Source: Methanobacteriota archaeon
Lineage (GTDB): Archaea; Altiarchaeota; Altiarchaeia; IMC4; QMZM01
Length of the DNA: 8,551 bases
Reading direction: 5' to 3'
Assembly: GCA_021731385.1 (NCBI GenBank)
Contig: JAKFXM010000062.1
Coordinates: 1 to 8,551, forward strand
Under the pieces are notes generated by a model. The model ran no database searches and had not been told where the DNA came from. It worked only from the letters and a program-made list of their open reading frames with translations. The position numbers and the translations under genes were made by a program. Of the stretch, positions 1 to 5,217 are shown piece after piece (position 1 is the first letter of the stretch; every line of letters starts with the position of its first letter).

Positions 1-1
1 A

Positions 2-127
2 CCAGATAAATTTAATACCCTGCATGATGCACTATTGAATATAAATTCAAGACTGAGAATTCCAATCGGAGAGTATCTCAAGAGAAGTGAAATTTTAAAA
101 CAGAGAAGGATTAATGAATGGGCATAA
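2..127 (+). CDS. C-terminal end of an unidentified protein (partial)
   Basis: An open frame enters from the left edge and ends at TAA (125-127), giving 41 residues that end in RRINEWA. The tail is rich in Arg, Lys, Leu and Ile, with the stretch NINSRLRIPIGEYLKRSEIL, and looks like a cytosolic alpha-helical C-terminus with no membrane segment. I do not recognise the family. It converges on the minus-strand gene ending at 183, with about 55 bases between the two stops and no clear terminator. The call rests on an unbroken frame with protein-like composition and a sensible convergent position. Only 41 codons are visible, so a chance open frame is possible. Confidence 0.5.
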   Translation, partial: PDKFNTLHDALLNINSRLRIPIGEYLKRSEILKQRRINEWA

Positions 128-182
128 AACTGACTTTACTACTTGGTCCTCAGCACCACTGCAAATTTTAAAATAATTACAT

Positions 183-1043
183 CTATTCAAATTTTCCTGT
201 TATTGTTCCCATGCTGGTTTTTTGTTGTGTTATCCCCCCCACTGTTTTGTTGTAATTTATGGTCACTGTTATTTTATATGGCTTACCAACAGTACCAGAA
301 CACCACGCATCGGAATCTGAATACACATATCCGGCCCTTACAAGCATATTCGGTGTAAAATCAAAATTACAATCACTTCCAGAGAAACTTATAGTATTTA
401 GACCTATTTTTGCACCTTCCCCGTTGATTAACATAAACTCATCATTAGCTGTAGATGAGGCTGTAAAAGTCCAACTTAATGGTTTTATTGCACCAAAACC
501 AGTAGCTGTTACACCCACATATCCACCAGTACCTCTAGAATCTGTTACTCCTAACTGCCATAAAACTACTCCTGATATTAAAATACCAAGTATTATTAGC
601 GGTATAAGCCCAACTATTATTGCTTTTATCCAGGATAATTTATGAACCTTCTCGAGGACATAGATATTTACTATAATAAGCCAAAGGCTAACAATAAAAG
701 TTGATATAATTGGTCCCAGTATGGGTATTGCTGCAACCCACTCTGCAACAGATGCGTTACTCAAAACCCTGAAATATTGTTCGCCCGTGGCTTTTCCACC
801 AAATATAAATTTTGCTAGAAAATGGTATATGGAATAACCAACAAAGAAGCCAATTAAAAAGAAAAAGGGCATAAATAGGACATTGATAATATTTAGGTTG
901 CCTATAGCATATGCAACACCAACCAATGCCAATGTCAGAATACCATATTTCGTTGCTTCTGGGGTATTGGATATCTCTTCCACTACCTTCCCATCAAACG
1001 TTAAAATTTTCAGGGATTTTTTGACATGGGTAAGATAATCCAT
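183..1043 (-). CDS. Yip1-like integral membrane protein with C-terminal pilin-like extracytoplasmic domain
   Basis: The 286-residue protein has two parts. Residues 1-165 are a polytopic membrane region: an amphipathic N-terminus with FDGKVVEEI, hydrophobic segments near 33-48, 54-76, 100-130 and 139-162, and Pro/Gly-rich turns (IPILGPII). This resembles archaeal Yip1-domain proteins. After the last helix, at WQLGV, residues 166-286 form a Gly/Ser/Thr-rich beta domain with the pattern LSWTFTAS, FMLINGEGAKI and a Tyr/Thr-rich end, and with two cysteines (in SDCNF and DAWCS) that could pair outside the cell. This C-terminal pattern is like domains following type IV pilin-like N-termini in several uncultured archaea (family knowledge, from memory). 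The ATG at 1043 is favoured because a purine-rich GCAGGT lies 6 nt upstream and a TATA-like box about 35-43 nt upstream. Role unknown; a surface or secretion-associated membrane protein is inferred. Confidence 0.7.
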   Translation of the reverse strand: MDYLTHVKKSLKILTFDGKVVEEISNTPEATKYGILTLALVGVAYAIGNLNIINVLFMPFFFLIGFFVGYSIYHFLAKFIFGGKATGEQYFRVLSNASVAEWVAAIPILGPIISTFIVSLWLIIVNIYVLEKVHKLSWIKAIIVGLIPLIILGILISGVVLWQLGVTDSRGTGGYVGVTATGFGAIKPLSWTFTASSTANDEFMLINGEGAKIGLNTISFSGSDCNFDFTPNMLVRAGYVYSDSDAWCSGTVGKPYKITVTINYNKTVGGITQQKTSMGTITGKFE

Positions 1044-1049
1044 TTTATA

Positions 1050-1055
1050 ACCTGC
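1050..1055 (-). promoter_or_regulatory. Ribosome-binding site of the Yip1-like gene
   Basis: On the minus strand GCAGGT lies six bases before the ATG at 1043. It partly complements the archaeal 16S 3' end and supports that start. It is the only gene in the window with a convincing Shine-Dalgarno sequence at normal spacing. Confidence 0.5.
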
Positions 1056-1077
1056 ATAAATCTATTTTCCCGTCATC

Positions 1078-1086
1078 TATAAATAC
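1078..1086 (-). promoter_or_regulatory. Archaeal TATA box of the Yip1-like gene
   Basis: The minus strand reads TATTTATAG, a good TATA-box match, 35-43 nt upstream of the ATG at 1043. A start of transcription about 25-27 nt downstream would leave a short leader that still includes the GCAGGT ribosome-binding site. Position and composition are the only evidence. Confidence 0.45.
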
Positions 1087-1129
1087 CGTCCGTTTTTAAT
1101 TTCTATGCGCATTTGTAAGAATTCAATTA

Positions 1130-1188
1130 GAATTTGCAAAGCAAATTCCCTTCTTTTTGATCAACCTTTTTCTTTACGAAAGAAAAAG
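1130..1188. repeat. Two short hairpins downstream of the FBPA/P gene; possible terminator
   Basis: Hairpin one (1130-1148) has perfect 8-bp arms GAATTTGC / GCAAATTC and loop AAA. Hairpin two (1166-1188) has perfect 10-bp arms CTTTTTCTTT / AAAGAAAAAG and loop ACG. They lie just beyond the FBPA/P stop and upstream of the Yip1-like gene. Both have the 3-nt loop and 8-10 bp arms of the palindromic elements elsewhere in the window, so they may belong to that family. A role in 3'-end formation of the FBPA/P transcript is possible but not shown. Confidence 0.55.
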
Positions 1189-1194
1189 ACTGAC

Positions 1195-2283
1195 CTACAT
1201 CTTCTTCATCCTTGGCTCAAGCTTCTTTAGAACCTCACTTATTGTAGCGTATTCAAGTTCCCCGGGAGGCAGAAGATGCGGCTGGAATGGCCCATGTCTT
1301 CTCATTATGTCTGCCATCTCATTTGCCTTTTCTCTGGCTTTATCAAATCCTACATCAGCGAATGCATCAACAGGACCTACAAGAATTCCGTTCTTCATGG
1401 AAAACGCAAGTGCAATTATTCTTGGCGGACCATCAAATCTCGTAGGGATTGCATCTTTCTCCCCAACAGGCATTAGTGGTCCTCTGTGGGAGCCTCTCAT
1501 CCATCCTGCTATATAGAATGGTCTTGCGAATGGGTCTAAAACCTCTCCAGTTGCAGGATAACCGCTCTGCGCCCTTACAATCATTCCTGGATCATCCTTT
1601 CCAACATATTTTCCGGCAATGAAACTCAATTTCTCCGTGCTTGCAACTGCTGCTATCTCTCCTGATTTCCTGTAAACCCTCTTTACTGCGTAAATATCCG
1701 TAAGTCCTATAAGGGCAAGAAGATCATATGATTCTTCAGGCGTATTCAGAGTTATGCTTTTATGCCCCTTTACATCCTGAACCTCAAATTTAAATCCGTC
1801 ATGAATCTTCGGGTCAAGAACAAGCCCTGCAGTATTGAAGGGATTTGCAAACATCTCATACAACGGGAGATTAAATGCAGAGGAATCTGTCTTGTCTGCC
1901 ATAAACGCAACAAAAACTTCAGCAGGTCTTTCCTCAATCTCCATCTCTGCAATACCGGGACCCATTCCCCTAACATTCCCGGAGAATGCATCTGAAAGCA
2001 AATCCTGACCTGCACCATAAAGACCTAAATCCTTTGCTATCTTCGTTCCTTCCTTAAAGGCATCCCATGCAATTGTATGAACATCCTTTGAATCAACACC
2101 CTTTGTATGGGTCATAATGAGTTCAATATCATCACCGCAATTAGTTACATAGTAGTCTATAAGGGTTTTGCCCTTTTCTTCTTCAAGCCTGTTTTTGCAC
2201 GCTTCAAGTAGCCTTTCATGAGGTTTTGTATGTCCTCCTATGCTTCCTATGTCTGCCTTAATCAGACTTATTGTTGTTTTCAT
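1195..2283 (-). CDS. fbp: Fructose-1,6-bisphosphate aldolase/phosphatase (bifunctional, archaeal FBPA/P)
   Basis: The 362-residue protein matches the archaeal/deep-branching bacterial FBPA/P family along its length. The enzyme joins glyceraldehyde-3-phosphate and dihydroxyacetone phosphate, then dephosphorylates the product to fructose-6-phosphate, making gluconeogenesis unidirectional in the cytosol. Visible signatures: the N-terminal metal and phosphate site (D11 in KADIGSIGGH, H18), the D51-D52 pair in NCGDDIELIMTHT, YGAGQDLLSDAFSGN around Q93, MADKTD with D130, and the mobile catalytic loop GKYVGKDDP. In that loop Y226 and K229 correspond to the aldolase Tyr and the Schiff-base Lys, and D230/D231 to metal ligands. 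RFDGPPR and MRRHGPFQPH complete the fold. The ATG at 2283 gives the usual MKTTISLIKADIG start. Length and motifs look intact. The neighbouring porAB suggests gluconeogenesis from acetyl-CoA. Confidence 0.96.
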   Translation of the reverse strand: MKTTISLIKADIGSIGGHTKPHERLLEACKNRLEEEKGKTLIDYYVTNCGDDIELIMTHTKGVDSKDVHTIAWDAFKEGTKIAKDLGLYGAGQDLLSDAFSGNVRGMGPGIAEMEIEERPAEVFVAFMADKTDSSAFNLPLYEMFANPFNTAGLVLDPKIHDGFKFEVQDVKGHKSITLNTPEESYDLLALIGLTDIYAVKRVYRKSGEIAAVASTEKLSFIAGKYVGKDDPGMIVRAQSGYPATGEVLDPFARPFYIAGWMRGSHRGPLMPVGEKDAIPTRFDGPPRIIALAFSMKNGILVGPVDAFADVGFDKAREKANEMADIMRRHGPFQPHLLPPGELEYATISEVLKKLEPRMKKM

Positions 2284-2308
2284 CTTTATAGTTTTAATTA
2301 TGATTTAA

Positions 2309-2316
2309 GATTTAAA
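2309..2316 (-). promoter_or_regulatory. Possible TATA box of the FBPA/P gene
   Basis: The minus strand reads TTTAAATC with its centre about 29 nt upstream of the ATG at 2283, and no Shine-Dalgarno sequence precedes that ATG. This fits a leaderless or nearly leaderless archaeal transcript. A hairpin begins immediately upstream, so the palindrome array abuts or forms the upstream promoter region. The call rests on composition and spacing only. Confidence 0.35.
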
Positions 2317-2533
2317 AAAACTTCCTTCGGAAGTTTTAACTCGTAATACTTTGTATTGCGACAAGAAAAATTTCCTTTCAGGAAATTTTTGTGCCCAACA
2401 AGAAAAATTCGCTCTGCGAATTTTTGTGCCCGAAAAATCGCAGAGCGATTTTTGGGCCCAATTTGCTTTCAGCAAATTCGGGCCCAATCAGCGACAAAGT
2501 CGCTGATTCGGGTCAGAAACTTATAGTTTCTGA
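2317..2533. repeat. Array of eight consecutive short hairpins (palindromic element cluster)
   Basis: Eight back-to-back hairpins fill the gap between porB and FBPA/P: 2317-2337 (arm AAAACTTCC, loop TTC), 2342-2360 (CGTAATAC, loop TTT, one G-T pair), 2366-2390 (AAAAATTTCCT, loop TTC), 2403-2425 (AAAAATTCGC, loop TCT), 2433-2453 (AAAAATCGC, loop AGA), 2460-2478 (AATTTGCT, loop TTC), 2486-2508 (AATCAGCGAC, loop AAA) and 2513-2533 (TCAGAAACT, loop TAT). Arms differ between hairpins, while the linkers are conserved: GTGCCC, GGGCCC, CGGGCCC, TTCGGG. The GGGCCC linkers can also pair with each other and close an outer stem. The hairpin at 2486-2508 has the same arms as one at 3564-3584 but a different loop. 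No coding signal. It could act as the porB terminator or as structured RNA, but the repeated architecture suggests accumulated palindromic elements. Confidence 0.9.
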
Positions 2534-2566
2534 TTCGGGTAAAAAAATTGATTTTAATGAAATTCC

Positions 2567-3454
2567 CTATTCCAACCCAAATTTCTTTACATTCATGTCC
2601 GCTATTGCCTGAATCTTTTTAATTTCCCCCCTTCCTGCATCACTTCCAAAAAGGTGTTTGAATCTGCCCTGCAATTTCAAATACTCCTCGACAGGTTTTC
2701 GCTTGCCTATCTTCAGCACTGATGTAACTACCCCATTTTCAATCTCATATATTGGATAAAGTCCCGTCTCAACAGCTAATTTTGCAATCTGAATAGTCAT
2801 TGAGGGATCATGGCGCCAGCCAAGAGGGCACGGAACATGGATCTGGAGGTATTTGGGCCCCTCTATTAAAAGCGCTTTTTTTACCTTTCTTTCTACATCT
2901 TTTGGATATGCAACCGAAGAGGTTGCAACATAGGGAATGCTGTGAGCTGATGCAATTGCTGGCATGTCTTTCTTTTGTTTGGGATTACCAAAGGATAATT
3001 TTCCCGGTGGTGTTGTGGTAGTCCTTGCATCAAATGGTGTAAGACCGCTTCTCTGTATTCCGGTGTTCATGTAAGCTTCGTTATCATAACACACATAGAG
3101 TATATCATGGCCCCGCTCAAACATGCCGCTTATTGCCTGAAGCCCTATGTCTGCTGTAGCGCCATCTCCTCCCTGTGCTATAACCTTTGCCTCTTTTTCC
3201 CTTCCTAGAACTTTTAGGGCTACTTCAACGCCTGATGCGACAGCTGCGGAATTCTCAAACAGCGAATGGATCCAGGGAACCTCCCATGCAGATTCCGGAT
3301 ACCTTGAGGTAAAGATCTCAGAGCAACCAGTAGCGTTTGTTATGATAACATCTTTTCCTGCCGCATTTACAACTATTCTCAATCCTAAAGCTTCTCCACA
3401 GCCCGCACATGATGTATGCCCCGGAGCCAATAAATTTTTCACCACTTCCGTCAT
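2567..3454 (-). CDS. porB: Pyruvate:ferredoxin oxidoreductase (pyruvate synthase), beta subunit
   Basis: This 295-residue protein is the thiamine-pyrophosphate and proximal [4Fe-4S] cluster subunit of archaeal POR, which interconverts pyruvate + CoA and acetyl-CoA + CO2 with ferredoxin in the cytosol. Cluster cysteines are visible as C16 and C19 (SCAGCGEAL), C44 (ATGCSEIF) and C209 (HVPCPLGW). The TPP/Mg motif is GGDGATADIG at 95-104, ending in YDNEAYMNTG at 123-132. QRSGLTP, TTTTPPG and MPAIASAHSIPYVAT are typical of the family. The start at 3454 (MTEVVKNLLAPGHTSC) is chosen over an in-frame start at 3523, because the extra 23 residues would be translated from palindromic repeat sequence and the family starts near here. 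porA lies 172 bases upstream on the same strand, an unusually wide gap filled by palindromic elements. Length and key residues are intact. Confidence 0.95.
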   Translation of the reverse strand: MTEVVKNLLAPGHTSCAGCGEALGLRIVVNAAGKDVIITNATGCSEIFTSRYPESAWEVPWIHSLFENSAAVASGVEVALKVLGREKEAKVIAQGGDGATADIGLQAISGMFERGHDILYVCYDNEAYMNTGIQRSGLTPFDARTTTTPPGKLSFGNPKQKKDMPAIASAHSIPYVATSSVAYPKDVERKVKKALLIEGPKYLQIHVPCPLGWRHDPSMTIQIAKLAVETGLYPIYEIENGVVTSVLKIGKRKPVEEYLKLQGRFKHLFGSDAGRGEIKKIQAIADMNVKKFGLE

Positions 3455-3459
3455 TTTAA

Positions 3460-3484
3460 TTTGATTTTCCTTTGGAAAATCAAA
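3460..3484. repeat. Single perfect hairpin just upstream of porB
   Basis: Perfect 11-bp arms TTTGATTTTCC / GGAAAATCAAA with loop TTT lie five bases upstream of the porB start codon. On the minus-strand transcript this would be a strong stem-loop in the porA-porB spacer close to the ribosome's landing site. The form (3-nt loop, TTTCC-type arm end) matches other palindromes in the window. An effect on porB translation is possible but unproven. Confidence 0.85.
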
Positions 3485-3486
3485 GC

Positions 3487-3626
3487 TCCGAAATGTGGCG
3501 GAGAGACTTTGTCTCTCCGACATATGTCTGAGCCCGATTGAGCCTAAAGGCTCAATGGGCCCAATCAGCGACTATGTCGCTGATTCGGGCGATGAAATCG
3601 CTCAGCCACATTCTCTGAATTTCGGA
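3487..3626. repeat. Three-level nested palindromic element in the porA-porB spacer
   Basis: Level 0 is a hairpin with arms TCCGAAATTC / GAATTTCGGA and loop TCT, whose left arm is split after TCCGAAAT (3487-3494) and resumes at 3610. The interrupting level-1 element (3495-3609) has outer stem GTGG / CCAC, hairpin CGGAGAGAC / GTCTCTCCG (loop TTT), octamer ACATATGT (3520-3527) and a second hairpin, CTGAGCGAT / ATCGCTCAG (loop GAA). That second hairpin is itself split after CTGAGC by a level-2 element (3534-3588): outer stem CCGA / TCGG, hairpin TTGAGCC / GGCTCAA (loop TAAA), octamer TGGGCCCA (3556-3563) and hairpin ATCAGCGAC / GTCGCTGAT (loop TAT). Dinucleotides AT and GC are repeated at the two insertion boundaries. 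Removing each level restores a perfect hairpin. The element occupies the whole spacer up to the porA stop. Confidence 0.92.
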
Positions 3627-4808
3627 TTAAAATTCCCCAATACCCCCGATTATCTCTTTCTTCAAATCGACGAATTCCATATCAACCTTCTCCTTTTCAA
3701 TTCTTTCCAGAATCTCCTTTATCCTTTCCTTGCCCATATCCCTTCCTCCAAGCCCGAAGATAAAGCCATTAACTCCTGGTTTTTTTTCTTTGTTGCAGAA
3801 TGCCGCCTTTATCTCAGAGCATAGAATTCCCTCTGAGCCAAGAGATATATTCTTGTCAAATACTGCTATATTTTCTACATTTTTTAATGCATCATAAATC
3901 TCTTCATCCGGGAATGGCCTGAAAGACCTGACCTTTAAAACCCCAACCTTCTTGCCTTTTTCGCGCATTTCATCTGCCACCTCTTTAAAGGTTCCGGTTA
4001 TAGAACCCATTGATACAAGGACAATAGATGCATCCTCAACCCTGTAGGGTTCTATCAGACCCCCGGAATATCTTCCAAAAGATTTTTCGAATTCTTCTGC
4101 AATCCTCTCAATCATTACCTTTGCCTTTTTTTGAGCTTCATGAATCATGTATCTGGTCTCCATATACTTGTCCGGCTCTGCAAATGCCCCAAAGGTAAGG
4201 GGATTCTTTGGTGTTAGATAATAGAGCGGCTTATAACTTGGGAGAAATTTATCGACATCCTCCTGCGACGGAATTTCGACAGGCTCGAAGGTGTGAGTTA
4301 ATCTGAATCCGTCCATACAAACCATAACAGGAAGCAGAATTTCATGGTCCTCTGCCATCCTGTATGCCTGGATATGCATATCAACAGCCTCCTGGGTGTC
4401 CTCAGCATATAACTGAAGCCATCCGCTGTCTCTTACAAGCATTGAATCCTGGTGATCATTCCATATGCTTAAAGGTGATGAAAGCGCCCTGTTTGCACAT
4501 GTCAGAACCACTGGAAGTCTCATTCCTGCGATATTGAATATGACCTCTGCCATCAATGCCAGTCCTTGTGAGGTCGTTGCCGTATAAGTCCTTGCACCTG
4601 TTGCACTTGCCCCGAGAACTACCGATGCTGCAGAGAATTCGCTTTCAACATTTACAAATTCAGCCCTGATTTCCCCATCTGCAACCATCTGCGAAAGGTT
4701 CTCAACTATATGCGTTTGTGGCGTTATCGGATATGCCGATATAACCTGCGGTCTGCAAAATTTTACGATTTCTGCTACTGCCATCGAACCTTCAATGAAT
4801 TTTTTCAT
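3627..4808 (-). CDS. porA: Pyruvate:ferredoxin oxidoreductase (pyruvate synthase), alpha subunit
   Basis: The 393-residue protein has the usual PorA length and layout. The N-terminal pyrimidine-binding domain starts MKKFIEGSMAVAEIVKFCRPQVISAYPITPQTH (read as two stretches), with YPITPQT near residue 25 and the family glutamate in NVESEFSAASVVLGASATGARTYTATTSQGLALM (around 53-86). A central region holds NRALSSPLSIWNDHQDSM. A transketolase C-terminal-like domain follows from about residue 255 (VSMGSITGTFKEVADEM, VGVLKVRSFRPFP). It pairs with PorB to form the TPP active site. ATG 4808 gives the normal family start; no Shine-Dalgarno sequence is obvious. It should be first in a porA-porB transcript. 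The gamma and delta subunits needed by most archaeal POR enzymes are not in the window. Confidence 0.95.
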   Translation of the reverse strand: MKKFIEGSMAVAEIVKFCRPQVISAYPITPQTHIVENLSQMVADGEIRAEFVNVESEFSAASVVLGASATGARTYTATTSQGLALMAEVIFNIAGMRLPVVLTCANRALSSPLSIWNDHQDSMLVRDSGWLQLYAEDTQEAVDMHIQAYRMAEDHEILLPVMVCMDGFRLTHTFEPVEIPSQEDVDKFLPSYKPLYYLTPKNPLTFGAFAEPDKYMETRYMIHEAQKKAKVMIERIAEEFEKSFGRYSGGLIEPYRVEDASIVLVSMGSITGTFKEVADEMREKGKKVGVLKVRSFRPFPDEEIYDALKNVENIAVFDKNISLGSEGILCSEIKAAFCNKEKKPGVNGFIFGLGGRDMGKERIKEILERIEKEKVDMEFVDLKKEIIGGIGEF

Positions 4809-4846
4809 CTTGCTGGATTATTCGAATTTCGCTTTGTAAAGTTAGG

Positions 4847-4854
4847 TAATATAG
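4847..4854 (-). promoter_or_regulatory. Possible TATA box of the porAB transcript
   Basis: The minus strand reads CTATATTA, 39-46 nt upstream of the porA ATG at 4808. Transcription would begin about 25 nt downstream and leave a leader of roughly 15 nt. The box lies between the broken small reading frame and porA, so porAB could keep its own promoter independent of that remnant. Evidence is sequence and spacing only. Confidence 0.35.
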
Positions 4855-4878
4855 TTAGACAAAGTCCATGTTTTCATA

Positions 4879-5070
4879 TCATAAATTACCCAAATCAAAA
4901 TCCATGACCTCACCCCTGACCCACCTGCCGACATAGTCCAATATCTCGATGCTCTGTAATTTCAATTACAGAGCAGTTAAAATTTTGCTATGCAAAATTT
5001 TCTCGAAATCTGAAACTTTATCGTCGCTCATCGTATGGATTATTATATATGATTTCTCCATAAAAGTCAT
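4879..5070 (-). pseudogene. Small minus-strand reading frame interrupted by a palindromic element
   Basis: From the ATG at 5070 the minus strand reads MTFMEKSYIIIHTMSDDKVSDFE, runs into a double-hairpin element, meets TAA inside it, and resumes in the same frame as EILDYVGRWVRGEV followed by MDFDLGNL and TGA (4879-4881). The element is flanked by the 6-bp repeat TCTCGA (plus strand 4944-4949 and 5001-5006). Deleting the 51-bp insert plus one repeat copy (57 bp, 19 codons) joins the two halves without a stop into a 44-residue frame ending DFEILDYVGRWV and so on. The frame is open 14 codons further upstream without an ATG. I do not recognise the product. It may be a small protein gene upstream of porA or the remnant of a longer gene. 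The restored frame is suggestive, but the coding status is inference. Confidence 0.45.
4944..5006. mobile_element. Double-hairpin palindromic element with 6-bp target duplication
   Basis: The insert 4950-5000 holds hairpin one (arms TGCTCTGTAATT / AATTACAGAGCA, 12 bp, tip TC; 4950-4975), spacer GTT, and hairpin two (arms AAAATTTTGC / GCAAAATTTT, loop TAT; 4979-5001). It is bounded by direct repeats TCTCGA at 4944-4949 and 5001-5006, as expected from a target-site duplication. The arms of hairpin one match the outer stem of the element at 8394-8527 except for one base pair that has changed on both sides (C-G to T-A). The element carries no gene, so any movement would need activity supplied elsewhere. 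Confidence 0.8.
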
Positions 5071-5217
5071 GTTTCCAGGTTCTTTACTGGTATAATATTT
5101 GCTGAGGAGCCGTTATACCCTGCATCCCTGCAGGAATTCGCATCCTGCACTACCTGAATTCTATACATTCGCTATTGATAGTTATTGATATTATTACTTC
5201 AAATAAATTAATAATAT
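5071..5217. other. Divergent intergenic region between the porAB side and the beta-propeller gene
   Basis: This non-coding stretch holds an imperfect inverted repeat GGTATAA (5089-5095) / TTATACC (5113-5119) enclosing a smaller GCT / AGC stem. It is followed by three CCTGCA/CCTGCAG-type repeats between 5119 and 5147 flanked by GAATTC sites. An AT-rich segment then runs into the ATG at 5218. The inverted repeat could be an operator for the divergent genes or another decayed palindrome. No tRNA or other RNA gene is recognisable. The last 30 bases are suitable for a leaderless archaeal promoter, but no single TATA box stands out. Confidence 0.35.

Noticed and set aside
143..645. Plus-strand open frames opposite the Yip1-like gene
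   Set aside because: They are antisense shadows of a well-supported membrane protein and have no recognisable domains or start signals.
2317..2533. CRISPR array
   Set aside because: The repeated parts are self-complementary hairpins with differing arms and short linkers; there are no constant direct repeats with unique spacers of equal length and no cas genes.
2391..2540. Integron attC cassette array
   Set aside because: The palindromes are too short and adjacent, with no cassette reading frames between them and no integrase in view.
2567..3523. Longer porB with start at 3523
   Set aside because: The extra 23 N-terminal residues come from the hairpin sequence at 3460-3523 and have no counterpart in the family; the ATG at 3454 gives the standard MTEVVKNLLAPGHTSC start.
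5101..5160. tRNA or small structured RNA in the divergent spacer
   Set aside because: The CCTGCA repeats and GAATTC sites give local pairing, but no acceptor stem, T-arm or anticodon arrangement can be drawn.
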